A DNA stretch of 7,263 bases, taken from positions 1-7,263 of the forward strand of contig CAYWOD010000189.1 of assembly GCA_964459805.1 (NCBI GenBank). The letters run 5' to 3'. Source of the DNA: DAOVRL01 sp964459805 (GTDB taxonomy: Bacteria; Planctomycetota; Phycisphaerae; Sedimentisphaerales; Anaerobacaceae). Made by a program: the position numbers and the translations under genes. This document shows positions 1-5,892 of this stretch, one piece after another. Each line of letters starts with the position of its first letter. The first letter of the stretch is position 1. Under the pieces are notes generated by a model. The model was not told the DNA's origin and searched no databases. It worked only from the letters and a program-made list of their open reading frames with translations.

Positions 1-99
1 GGTATAATGTTGGGACGCTTTGAAGCCCCGGGCGGCATGGGGCCGGTTTTGGGGCGTAAGTCTTTTTGGTACAGCAAGTTACATATTAGTTGTCCTTAA
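1..99 (+). other. Open reading tail at window edge, possibly the end of an upstream gene
   Basis: Frame 1 is open from the first base to a TAA at 97-99, giving about 32 residues that include a Gly/Pro-rich stretch (APGGMGPVLG) and end in HISCP. It could be the C-terminus of a gene that starts before the window, but I recognise no family. The frame starting at base 2 is also open from about base 8 to a TAA at 183-185, with no ATG start, so openness alone is weak evidence here. A TATAAT hexamer lies at 3-8, but any -35 element would be outside the window. The stretch may simply be non-coding. Confidence 0.2.
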
Positions 100-102
100 C
101 AC

Positions 103-119
103 GGAGGAAAATGCAATAA
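103..119 (+). other. Shine-Dalgarno followed by a two-codon reading frame (ATG CAA TAA)
   Basis: A strong GGAGG at 103-107 is followed after three bases by ATG (111-113), one CAA codon and an immediate TAA (117-119). It sits 89 bases upstream of the start of the TIM barrel gene. Such minimal frames can act as ribosome-stalling or leader elements, but may also be chance or the remnant of a lost gene. Just downstream, a weak hairpin (GCT 126-128 with AGC 133-135... plus G-U pairs outward) runs into seven T at 137-143. Together these are loosely attenuator-like. The function is inference only. Confidence 0.25.
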
Positions 120-163
120 AACGGTGCTCGCAAGCGTTTTTTTCTTTGGAGCGATGCACTATA

Positions 164-176
164 TGGAAAGCTTCCA
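164..176. promoter_or_regulatory. Small palindrome in the leader of the TIM barrel gene
   Basis: TGGAAAGCTTCCA is an inverted repeat with TGGAA and TTCCA arms around an AGC centre. It lies 23 bases before the ATG at 200 and close to the ribosome binding site (AAGGAG, 186-191). It could be an operator for a dimeric repressor or a small RNA hairpin near the translation start. A palindrome this short can arise by chance. Confidence 0.25.
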
Positions 177-199
177 ATTTTAGATAAGGAGATTAAGAA

Positions 200-1207
200 A
201 TGGCAAGAGCTGTAACACTCTTTACGGGGCAGTGGGCGGATTTATCGCTGGCGGAATTGGCGAAAAAGGCGGCGAGCTGGGGCTATGAGGGCCTTGAGCT
301 GGCTTGCTGGGGCGACCACTTCGAGGTTGACAAGGCGCTGGCGGACGACGGCTACTGCAAGGCCAAGCGTGAGCTGCTGAAAAAGCACGGGCTTAAAGTC
401 TTCGCGATCTCGACTCACTTGGTTGGTCAAGCGGTTTGCGACAATATTGACGCGCGTCATCAATCGATACTTCCGCCGGACGTCTGGGGCGACGGCAAGC
501 CTGCGGGCGTTCAGAAGCGTGCGGCCCAGGGCGTGATTAATGCAGCCAAGGCGGCGAAGAAGTTGGGCGTTGACGTGGTGAACGGTTTTACGGGCAGCTC
601 GATCTGGCATTTGGTGTATTCGTTCCCGCCTGTGACGCCGGATATGATTGAGGCCGGTTACAAAGACTTTGCAAAACGCTGGATGCCGATTCTCGATGCG
701 TTCAAGAAAGAAGGGGTGAAATTCGCTCTGGAAGTGCATCCGACGGAAATTGCATTTGACATTGCGTCGGCGCAGCGTGCGGTTAAGGCGGTTGACGGGC
801 ACGAGTGCTTCGGCTTCAACTACGACCCGAGCCACCTCGGGTATCAGGGCGTCGATTATGTGAAGTTCATTCGGACGTTTGGTGATCGTATTTTCCACTG
901 CCACATGAAGGACGCATGGTGGGGACACGGTGACGGTACTGTGGGGGTATTCGGTGGTCATACGGAATTTGCCGATCCTCGGCGTTTCTGGGACTTCCGC
1001 TCGATTGGTCACGGCGACATCAACTTCGAGGAGATTATAGTAGCGCTCAATGATATCGGCTACCAGGGGCCGCTTTCTATCGAGTGGGAAGACAGCCGGA
1101 TGGACCGTGAGCACGGCGCCAAAGAAGCCTGCGAGTTCGTCAAGAACGTTGACTTCAAGCCTTCGCAGGTTGCGTTCGACTCGGCGTTTGACAAAGAGTC
1201 AAGATAG
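200..1207 (+). CDS. Sugar phosphate isomerase/epimerase-like TIM barrel protein (AP_endonuc_2 superfamily)
   Basis: A 335-residue protein of the xylose-isomerase-like TIM barrel superfamily, a group of metal-dependent sugar isomerases, epimerases and 3-keto-glycoside-acting lyases. The barrel opens with GYEGLELACWGDHF (28-41). The expected metal and catalytic positions are visible: Glu178 and His180 in LEVHP, Asp209 and His212 in YDPSH, His233/His235 in FHCHMKD, and Glu295 in SIEWED. The RFWDFRSIGHGD stretch (262-273) belongs to a loop seen in the longer (about 330-residue) members. No signal peptide is present, so it is probably cytoplasmic. AAGGAG at 186-191, eight bases before the ATG, supports the start. 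The gene is followed by hairpins and appears to be its own transcription unit. In this context it may act on a keto-sugar produced by the neighbouring oxidoreductase; the exact reaction is not deducible. Confidence 0.9.
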   Translation: MARAVTLFTGQWADLSLAELAKKAASWGYEGLELACWGDHFEVDKALADDGYCKAKRELLKKHGLKVFAISTHLVGQAVCDNIDARHQSILPPDVWGDGKPAGVQKRAAQGVINAAKAAKKLGVDVVNGFTGSSIWHLVYSFPPVTPDMIEAGYKDFAKRWMPILDAFKKEGVKFALEVHPTEIAFDIASAQRAVKAVDGHECFGFNYDPSHLGYQGVDYVKFIRTFGDRIFHCHMKDAWWGHGDGTVGVFGGHTEFADPRRFWDFRSIGHGDINFEEIIVALNDIGYQGPLSIEWEDSRMDREHGAKEACEFVKNVDFKPSQVAFDSAFDKESR

Positions 1208-1213
1208 AGAATT

Positions 1214-1245
1214 GGCCTGCCGGTCGTGGTGACGCTCGGCAGGCC
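1214..1245 (+). terminator. Long GC hairpin just after the TIM barrel gene
   Basis: GGCCTGCCG (1214-1222) pairs perfectly with CGGCAGGCC (1237-1245), a nine-base-pair stem with a 14-base loop, starting six bases after the stop codon. It is followed by GTTAAATTATT, not a clean T run, so alone it is a poor intrinsic terminator. It may protect the mRNA 3' end or act together with the next hairpin. Confidence 0.55.
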
Positions 1246-1293
1246 GTTAAATTATTACGGGAAAGTTGCTTATGACGGCACGAGATACAATCA

Positions 1294-1331
1294 GCCGGCG
1301 CACGTTCCTCAGAGGTGCGCCCGGCGTTTTT
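1294..1331 (+). terminator. Intrinsic (Rho-independent) terminator
   Basis: GCCGGCGCAC (1294-1303) pairs with GTGCGCCCGGC (1315-1325), a ten-base-pair GC-rich stem with a single extra C on the 3' side, an 11-base loop, and then G plus five T at 1327-1331. This should end transcription of the TIM barrel gene and separates it from the oxidoreductase gene, whose start is 76 bases further on. Confidence 0.78.
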
Positions 1332-1335
1332 AGGA

Positions 1336-1344
1336 TCGATTATT
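1336..1344 (+). repeat. TCGATTATT motif, copy 1 (copy 2 at 5832-5840)
   Basis: TCGATTATT occurs immediately after a terminator hairpin here and again at 5832-5840. In both places AGTGT follows (after four extra T here), and GTGAAC lies further on (1366-1371 and 5854-5859), 36 and 33 bases before the respective ATG. A related GATTATT is at 2708-2714, before the ThuA gene. This may be a shared promoter or leader element; no convincing sigma70-type pair was found around it. Confidence 0.3.
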
Positions 1345-1395
1345 TTTTAGTGTGATTTGCGAATTGTGAACTACGCAGTACGAGAGAAAGAATTT

Positions 1396-1400
1396 GGGAG
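1396..1400 (+). promoter_or_regulatory. Ribosome binding site deciding the start of the oxidoreductase
   Basis: GGGAG ends seven bases before the ATG at 1408 and four before an adjacent ATG at 1405. The frame stays open upstream to a TTG at 1357, but that start has no good ribosome binding site and would place 17 extra residues before the Tat signal. The 1408 start is preferred. Confidence 0.6.
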
Positions 1401-1407
1401 TTTTATG

Positions 1408-2703
1408 ATGAATAGAAGAAAACTTGATCGTCGGCAGTTTCTCAAACGCGCGAGCGGTATTACCGCGGGCGCGATAGCGTTTCCGTATATTGTGCCCTCG
1501 GCATCGCTGGGCAGGGCCGCCAGCGTGGCGCCGAGCAATCGCATCGCGATGGGCGCCATAGGAGTTGGCGGCATGGGCACAGGTGATATGCGCGGGTTTT
1601 TGGGCAAGAAGGAAATTCAGGTTGTAGCCGTCTGCGATGTGGACAGAAGTAAGCGTAACAATGCGAAGAAGATTGTGGATGACAGGTATAAGACGAGCGA
1701 CTGCGCGACGTACCTGGATTTCCGCGAGCTTATCGGTCGCGGCGACCTCGACGCTGTGACGCTGGCTATGCCCGACCACTGGCATTCGATACCGGCGATA
1801 GCTGCGGCGCGTGCGGGGCTTGACGTTCACGCTCAGAAGCCTTTTGCGCGTACGATTCGTGAAGGGCGGGCGATGTGCGAGGCGGTGAATCGGTACGGGA
1901 CAGTGTGGCAGACTGGAAGTCAGCAGCGTTCCGGCTCGAACTTCCACCGTGCGTGCGAGCTGGTTCGCAACGGTCGGATCGGGAAGGTGTCCAAGGTTGA
2001 GGTGGGGCTGCCGACCGGTGGCGGCTCGGACAACAAGCCGGTGCAGCCGGTGCCCGAGGGTGTGGACTGGGACTGGTGGCTTGGGCCTGCTCCGTGGGTC
2101 CCGTACAGGGGCATTATGCACTGGAACTGGAGGTGGATGATGGATTATTCCGGCGGACAACTCACGGACTGGGCGGGTCATCATATCGACATTGCGCATT
2201 GGGGGCTGGACACGGAACGGACCGGTCCGGTTGAGATCGAGGGCAAGGGTGAATATCCGAAGGACGGCATCTACGATGTGCCAATGACGTACAAGTTCAC
2301 GTGTAAGTATGCCAACGGAATTGTGATGACGGTGGCCAATAATAAGCAGATTCCGCAGGGCACGAAGTGGTACGGCGAGAACGGACGGTGGGTGTATGTG
2401 AAGCGCGGCAAGCTTGAGGCCAATCCGAAGAGCGTTCTTGAGGAGGTGATCGGCCCGAACGAAGTTCATTTGTACGAGAGCCGTGACCATAGGCAGAACT
2501 TCTTAGATTGCATCAAGAGCCGTAAAGAGCCGATTGCTCCTGCTGAGGTTGCGCATCGTTCGATAAGTGTCGGGTTGTTAGGTGAGATTGCGATGCTCAC
2601 GGAGCAGAAACTCAGGTGGAACCCTGATAAGGAGGTTTTCATAGGCAATGACGCGGCGAACAGGATGCTGTCGAGGCCGATGCGAAGTCCATGGCACCTT
2701 TAG
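1408..2703 (+). CDS. Tat-exported Gfo/Idh/MocA family oxidoreductase
   Basis: A 431-residue NAD(P)-dependent sugar oxidoreductase of the Gfo/Idh/MocA family, probably oxidising or reducing a sugar hydroxyl such as C3-OH. The N-terminus is a twin-arginine signal: Arg8-Arg9 in DRRQFLK, then a mild hydrophobic stretch (GITAGAIAFPYIV), implying export with cofactor bound. The Rossmann nucleotide-binding loop is IGVGGMG (51-57), followed by VVAVCDVD (72-79). PDHWHS is at 122-127. The usual EKP motif reads AQKPF (142-146), with Gln at 143 and the catalytic-type Lys at 144. The C-terminal domain has GGQLTDWAGHHIDIAHWGL (249-267), where Asp254 and the His258-His259 pair are likely active-site residues. 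The length suits the planctomycete secreted subgroup. It probably leads an operon with the ThuA and HEAT genes (65-base gap). The substrate is unknown; myo-inositol-type activity is a less likely alternative. Confidence 0.93.
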   Translation: MNRRKLDRRQFLKRASGITAGAIAFPYIVPSASLGRAASVAPSNRIAMGAIGVGGMGTGDMRGFLGKKEIQVVAVCDVDRSKRNNAKKIVDDRYKTSDCATYLDFRELIGRGDLDAVTLAMPDHWHSIPAIAAARAGLDVHAQKPFARTIREGRAMCEAVNRYGTVWQTGSQQRSGSNFHRACELVRNGRIGKVSKVEVGLPTGGGSDNKPVQPVPEGVDWDWWLGPAPWVPYRGIMHWNWRWMMDYSGGQLTDWAGHHIDIAHWGLDTERTGPVEIEGKGEYPKDGIYDVPMTYKFTCKYANGIVMTVANNKQIPQGTKWYGENGRWVYVKRGKLEANPKSVLEEVIGPNEVHLYESRDHRQNFLDCIKSRKEPIAPAEVAHRSISVGLLGEIAMLTEQKLRWNPDKEVFIGNDAANRMLSRPMRSPWHL

Positions 2704-2704
2704 A

Positions 2705-2726
2705 ATTGATTATTTACTATTGATTA
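2705..2726 (+). repeat. Direct repeat ATTGATTA in the gap before the ThuA gene
   Basis: ATTGATTA occurs at 2705-2712 and again at 2719-2726, starting two bases after the oxidoreductase stop codon. A second short direct repeat, TGGAGAC, occurs at 2728-2734 and 2760-2766, the latter containing the ribosome binding site of the ThuA gene. No hairpin terminator is visible in this 65-base gap, so read-through from the oxidoreductase is likely. Confidence 0.35.
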
Positions 2727-2768
2727 CTGGAGACGGCGTGTCGTTTGTGAGATAGATGTTGGAGACAA

Positions 2769-3680
2769 ATGAAAGGGATGAAAATGATTCGTGAATCAAA
2801 AGCACTTGGCATTACACTGCTTTGTGGGGTTTGCTTGTCGCTGGTTGTTGGCAGCGTGCAGGCGGAGTCGCCTAAGGAGCTGCGTAAGCTCAAGGCCGAG
2901 GAGATTGAGAAGATAGCTGCGGCGCTGCCTTCGAAGGCGGTTGTCAAGGCCAAACCGCGGAAGATGTTAGTCTTTTGGCGTTGCGAAGGGTTCTATCACG
3001 GGTCGATCCCTGTGGTGAACAAGGCGCTCGAGATGATGGGTAAGAAGACCGGTGCGTACGAGGTGGTGATTACGGACGATTATTCGGTGTTCACGAAAGA
3101 GAATCTCAAGCAGTTCGATGCGGTCTGCCTGAACAACACGACGGGACTGAAGTTCGACCCAAAGGAGACTCCTGAGCGGTGCAAGGCGTTGATGGATTTT
3201 GTCAAGAGCGGCAAGGGTATAGTGGGTGTTCATGCCGCGACGGACAACTTTTACCAGTGGCCGGAGGCCCAAGAGATGATGGGTGGCAAGTTCACGGGTC
3301 ATCCGTGGGGCGGTGGCGGGACGTGGGCGATCAAGCTTGATGAGCCGGAGCATCCGCTTATGGCGGCGTTTAAGGGTAAAGGCTTTAAGATAAACGATGA
3401 GATTTATCGAACGGACCCGCCTTTGTATTCACGGGACAAGCAGCTTGTATTGATGAGTCTGGATATGAGCGACCCGGCGACGAAGGCCAAGGCATCGAAA
3501 CCGACGGATGCAGATACCGGTATTAGCTGGATTAAGAAGGTGGGCAAAGGACGAGTGTTCTACTGCTCATTGGGTCACAACAACCATATTATGTATGACC
3601 CGGCTATTCTGCAGCATTATCTGGCCGGTATTCAGTTCGCATTTGGCGATTACAAAGTTGATACAAAACCGAAACCTTGA
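2769..3680 (+). CDS. Secreted ThuA domain-containing protein
   Basis: A 303-residue ThuA-like protein with a class I glutamine-amidotransferase-like fold. ThuA was named for trehalose use in rhizobia, where it works beside a Gfo/Idh/MocA dehydrogenase, as it would here. A Sec signal peptide covers residues 1-32 (hydrophobic ALGITLLCGVCLSLVVG, likely cleavage after VQA). The ThuA domain runs from about 65 to 293: KMLVFWRCEGFYHGSI (65-80), GIVGVHAATDNFYQWPE (150-166), GHPWGGGGTW (177-186), NDEIYR (209-214), and the closing GKGRVFYCSLGHNNH (259-273). The end, FAFGDYKVDTKPKP, is typical for the family, so the protein looks full length. GGAG at 2761-2764 supports ATG 2769, but AAAGGG at 2772-2777 could instead serve ATG 2784, trimming five residues without harming the signal peptide. 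The enzymatic activity of secreted ThuA proteins is not settled. Confidence 0.92.
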   Translation: MKGMKMIRESKALGITLLCGVCLSLVVGSVQAESPKELRKLKAEEIEKIAAALPSKAVVKAKPRKMLVFWRCEGFYHGSIPVVNKALEMMGKKTGAYEVVITDDYSVFTKENLKQFDAVCLNNTTGLKFDPKETPERCKALMDFVKSGKGIVGVHAATDNFYQWPEAQEMMGGKFTGHPWGGGGTWAIKLDEPEHPLMAAFKGKGFKINDEIYRTDPPLYSRDKQLVLMSLDMSDPATKAKASKPTDADTGISWIKKVGKGRVFYCSLGHNNHIMYDPAILQHYLAGIQFAFGDYKVDTKPKP

Positions 3681-3704
3681 GTAAGTTCTGGAAAGGGATA
3701 AGAA

Positions 3705-4409
3705 ATGGAACAATTGCTGGACAAAGTAAAGACTTATGACTGGGGTCAGAGCCGTGTGGCGCTGACGGAGATAACCGAAACTATAAAGAAGGCGCACGGC
3801 AAGAAGGGCGAATTGGCGGAGATTGAAAAAGGGCTGTTGGGTGTGCTGGGCTCGGGCGCCAAGCGTGCCGGCAAGCAGTTCGCCTGCAGACAACTGAGCA
3901 TCATCGGGACGGATGCGTCTGTTTCGACTTTGGGCAGGATGCTGACCGGTGAAGAGACGTCGGATATGGCGAGGTATGCGCTTGAGCGGATACCCGGTTC
4001 GGCGGCCGATGATGCGCTGCGCAGCGCCTTGCCGAAGGCAAAGGGCAAGCCGCAAGTGGGCATAATCAACTCGCTTGGTCAGCGGCGCGACAAGAAGGCA
4101 GTTGGGAACCTGACAATGTTGCTTGCCAGCCCCGATCAGACGGTAGCGACGGCCGCCGCTGCTGCTTTGGGCCAGATTGCCGATGCGCAGGCCACCAAGG
4201 CGCTGGCAAAGGCCAAGGGCACGACAAAGGGCAAGGTGCAATTGCGAGTGCTGGATGCATATCTAAGATGTGCGGACCAGCTTCTGGCGAACGGCGAGAG
4301 GACTCAGGCTCTGGCTATCTACACGGAGCTCCAGAACAAAAGTATGCCGACGCCGATTCAAACTGCTGCACTTAGAGGCAGGCTCAACGCGGCGAAGAGA
4401 CAGAGATAG
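3705..4409 (+). CDS. HEAT-repeat protein, resembles the N-terminal half of a longer family
   Basis: A 234-residue, mostly alpha-helical protein. After MEQLLDKVKTYDWGQSR come HEAT-like helix pairs at roughly 55-81 (FACRQLSIIGTDASVSTLGRML), 87-111 (MARYALERIPGSAADDALRSAL), 117-143 (VGIINSLGQRRDKKAVGNLTMLL) and 148-173, then a TPR-like helix pair (184-211, LRCADQLLANGERTQALAIY). Such repeats bind proteins; no catalytic motif is seen. No signal peptide is present, and an in-frame TAA at 3699-3701 rules out an upstream extension. The ribosome binding site is AAAGGGA at 3692-3698. It starts 24 bases after the ThuA gene and ends 15 bases before the next HEAT gene, in the same frame. Its sequence resembles, from memory, the first half of planctomycete HEAT proteins found beside ThuA and DUF1080 genes, which suggests a split gene. 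The location is uncertain: its likely partners are exported, but it appears cytoplasmic. Confidence 0.85.
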   Translation: MEQLLDKVKTYDWGQSRVALTEITETIKKAHGKKGELAEIEKGLLGVLGSGAKRAGKQFACRQLSIIGTDASVSTLGRMLTGEETSDMARYALERIPGSAADDALRSALPKAKGKPQVGIINSLGQRRDKKAVGNLTMLLASPDQTVATAAAAALGQIADAQATKALAKAKGTTKGKVQLRVLDAYLRCADQLLANGERTQALAIYTELQNKSMPTPIQTAALRGRLNAAKRQR

Positions 4410-4424
4410 AGATAAGGACGGCAA

Positions 4425-5798
4425 ATGAGAACCATGCGTGTAGCTTGTGGCTTTTCGGCTGTTTTTGTTCTATGCTCTTATGCTGTTTGTCCGGCTGTCG
4501 AGGAGAGTGAGGACGAGGCCGTGGCAATAGTCCTCGAGATCCTCAAGAGCGGCGACCAGGAGATGCAGGCGGTCGCTATAGCGATGGCCAAGGAGATGGA
4601 AGGGCCTGAGATTACCAAGGCCCTGGCGAACGAGCTGGGGAATCTTTCGTCTGCCAGTCAGGTGCAGTTGCTCTCTGCCTTGGGCGACCGCGGTGATGTG
4701 GCGGCGCTGCCGGCGGTTATCGCGGCTACGAAGGGGTCGGCGCCGAGCGTTCGGATTGCGGCTTTGAAGGCGCTGGGGCAATTAGGCGATGCCTCCATTG
4801 TGATGCTGCTGGCGGAAAAGGCCGCGGCTACGAGCGGCGACGAACAAAAGGCGGCACAAGAGAGTCTCTACCGTCTGCGGGGCACCGGCGTTGATGAGGC
4901 GATTTTAGCCGGCATTGATAAGGCCAAACCCAAAGCGAAAGTTGAGCTGATTAGCAGCCTGGGCCGGCGCAATGTGTATGCGGGTGTCAATACGCTATTG
5001 AAGACTGCCAAGGACGCCGACCGCAAGGTTCGGGTCGAATCATTCAAGGTCTTAGGCGCGATTGCGCGGCCGGACCAGCTGCCTGCCCTGGTCGATTTGC
5101 TGATCAACGTAAAGAGCTCGTCTGATCGGACCGAGGCTGAGAAGACGGTTGCGGTGGTTGCGCATAAGATCGAGGACAAGGGCCGTCAGGCGGAGGCTGT
5201 CCTGGCCAAGCTGTCGTTAGTGAAAGACATCAAGAGCCGGTCGTCTCTTTTGAGCGTGCTGGGCAGGATTGGCGACAACAGCGCATTGCCGGCGCTTCGC
5301 AAAGAGCTGGGCAGCAAGGAGCCGGACGTGCAGACTGCGGCGATTCGCGCTTTGTCGGCGTGGCCTACTCCGGAACCTGTGCCGGATTTGTTGAAATTGG
5401 CGCAGGGGTCGAAGAGCCAGTTGCATCGGATACTTGCCCTGCGGGGTTTTGTGCGGCTGCTTGGACTCGAGAGCAAGCGGCCGGTGAAAGAGACTATCCA
5501 AATGTACGCCCGGGCGATGGCGCTGGCGCCAAACGCGATGGAGAAAAGGCGCGTTCTGTCGGGTTTGTCCAGTACACCAAGTGTAGATACGCTGAAGATG
5601 GCTGCGGGTTACTTGGAGGACAAGGAGCTTTTCAGGGAGGCGGAGGTTGCCGTCGTTAAGATAGCCGAGAGTATTTGCAGCAGGTGTCCTCAAGAGAGCA
5701 GAGATGTTCTGACGAAGATTATAGCCGCTACGAAAAACGAATCACTTCGTGGGCAGGCCCGGGAATTAGTAAAGAAAATTGAGCAGATGACGAATTAA
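4425..5798 (+). CDS. Secreted HEAT-repeat protein, resembles the C-terminal half of a longer family
   Basis: A 457-residue protein with a Sec signal peptide (MRTMR, then hydrophobic VACGFSAVFVLCSYAV, probable cleavage after CPA at 24). Neither Cys17 nor Cys22 sits in a good lipobox. The rest is HEAT repeats: about 29-58, 62-100, 107-133 (VRIAALKALGQLGDASIVML), 142-165, 172-196 (KVELISSLGRRNVYAGVNTL), 202-227 (VRVESFKVLGAIARPDQLPAL), 272-297 (RSSLLSVLGRIGDNSALPAL), 301-326 and on to the end, with HRILALRGFVRLLGL (334-348) and a TPR-like stretch near 357-380. AAGGA at 4414-4418 gives the ribosome binding site; ATG 4434 is a possible later start but shortens the n-region. The repeats suggest a binding or scaffolding role outside the cytoplasm, perhaps for the ThuA, oxidoreductase and DUF1080 proteins; that is inference. 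Some annotation systems would call these PBS-lyase HEAT-like repeats, which does not mean lyase activity. Confidence 0.9.
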   Translation: MRTMRVACGFSAVFVLCSYAVCPAVEESEDEAVAIVLEILKSGDQEMQAVAIAMAKEMEGPEITKALANELGNLSSASQVQLLSALGDRGDVAALPAVIAATKGSAPSVRIAALKALGQLGDASIVMLLAEKAAATSGDEQKAAQESLYRLRGTGVDEAILAGIDKAKPKAKVELISSLGRRNVYAGVNTLLKTAKDADRKVRVESFKVLGAIARPDQLPALVDLLINVKSSSDRTEAEKTVAVVAHKIEDKGRQAEAVLAKLSLVKDIKSRSSLLSVLGRIGDNSALPALRKELGSKEPDVQTAAIRALSAWPTPEPVPDLLKLAQGSKSQLHRILALRGFVRLLGLESKRPVKETIQMYARAMALAPNAMEKRRVLSGLSSTPSVDTLKMAAGYLEDKELFREAEVAVVKIAESICSRCPQESRDVLTKIIAATKNESLRGQARELVKKIEQMTN

Positions 5799-5809
5799 GC
5801 TGCATTGGT

Positions 5810-5832
5810 GGGCCCGGGGTTGCGGGTCCTTT
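5810..5832 (+). terminator. Terminator-like hairpin after the HEAT genes
   Basis: GGGCCCG (5810-5816) pairs with CGGGTCC (5823-5829), seven base pairs including one G-U, with a six-base loop, followed by TTT and an AT-rich stretch. It starts 12 bases after the HEAT gene stop. The T run is short, so termination may be partial and some read-through into the DUF1080 gene is possible. Confidence 0.5.
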
Positions 5833-5840
5833 CGATTATT
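5832..5840 (+). repeat. TCGATTATT motif, copy 2 (copy 1 at 1336-1344)
   Basis: This is an exact nine-base match to 1336-1344, again directly after a hairpin and again followed by AGTGT and, at 5854-5859, GTGAAC. It ends 52 bases before the ATG at 5893. It is a candidate shared promoter or leader element for genes of this cluster. Confidence 0.3.
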
Positions 5841-5843
5841 AGT

Positions 5844-5854
5844 GTTGTGTTTGG
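5844..5854 (+). repeat. GTTGTGTTTGG motif, copy 1 (copy 2 at 7102-7112)
   Basis: GTTGTGTTTGG is found 38 bases before the ATG of the DUF1080 gene and again at 7102-7112, 42 bases before the ATG of the last gene. An 11-base match at nearly the same distance from two consecutive starts suggests a common regulatory or promoter element, though neither copy has a clear -10 partner at a spacing that leaves room for a leader. Confidence 0.35.
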
Positions 5855-5892
5855 TGAACCGATAGAACCGGGAATAATACAGGAGAAAAATT

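Noticed and set aside
25..50. GCCCC/GGGGC hairpin near the window start followed by TTTT
   Set aside because: The stem is only five pairs with a nine-base loop, and three bases separate it from the T run. It might terminate an upstream gene, but the evidence is too weak to call.
242..1114. Long open frame on the - strand inside the TIM barrel gene
   Set aside because: It lies wholly opposite a well-supported gene, is rich in Arg and His as expected from an antisense shadow, and shows no family motif.
1357..1407. TTG start adding 17 residues to the oxidoreductase
   Set aside because: It has no good ribosome binding site, and the twin-arginine motif would be pushed inward; ATG 1408 with GGGAG fits better.
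1330..2490. 386-residue open frame on the - strand opposite the oxidoreductase
   Set aside because: The + strand gene has a clear Tat signal and Rossmann motifs. The reverse frame has unusual His/Arg/Pro-rich composition, no recognisable domain, and would begin inside the other gene.
3680..3705. ThuA and HEAT genes as one fused protein broken by a frameshift
   Set aside because: The ThuA protein has a normal C-terminus, and the HEAT gene has its own ribosome binding site and ATG with an in-frame stop just before it.
3567..4241. Open frame on the - strand across the ThuA and HEAT gene junction
   Set aside because: It has no domain, spans two supported + strand genes and their ribosome binding site, and fits an antisense shadow.
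5851..5878. Promoter candidate TTGGTG, 16 bases, AATAAT before the DUF1080 gene
   Set aside because: The -35 match is poor, and transcription would start at the ribosome binding site, leaving no usable leader.
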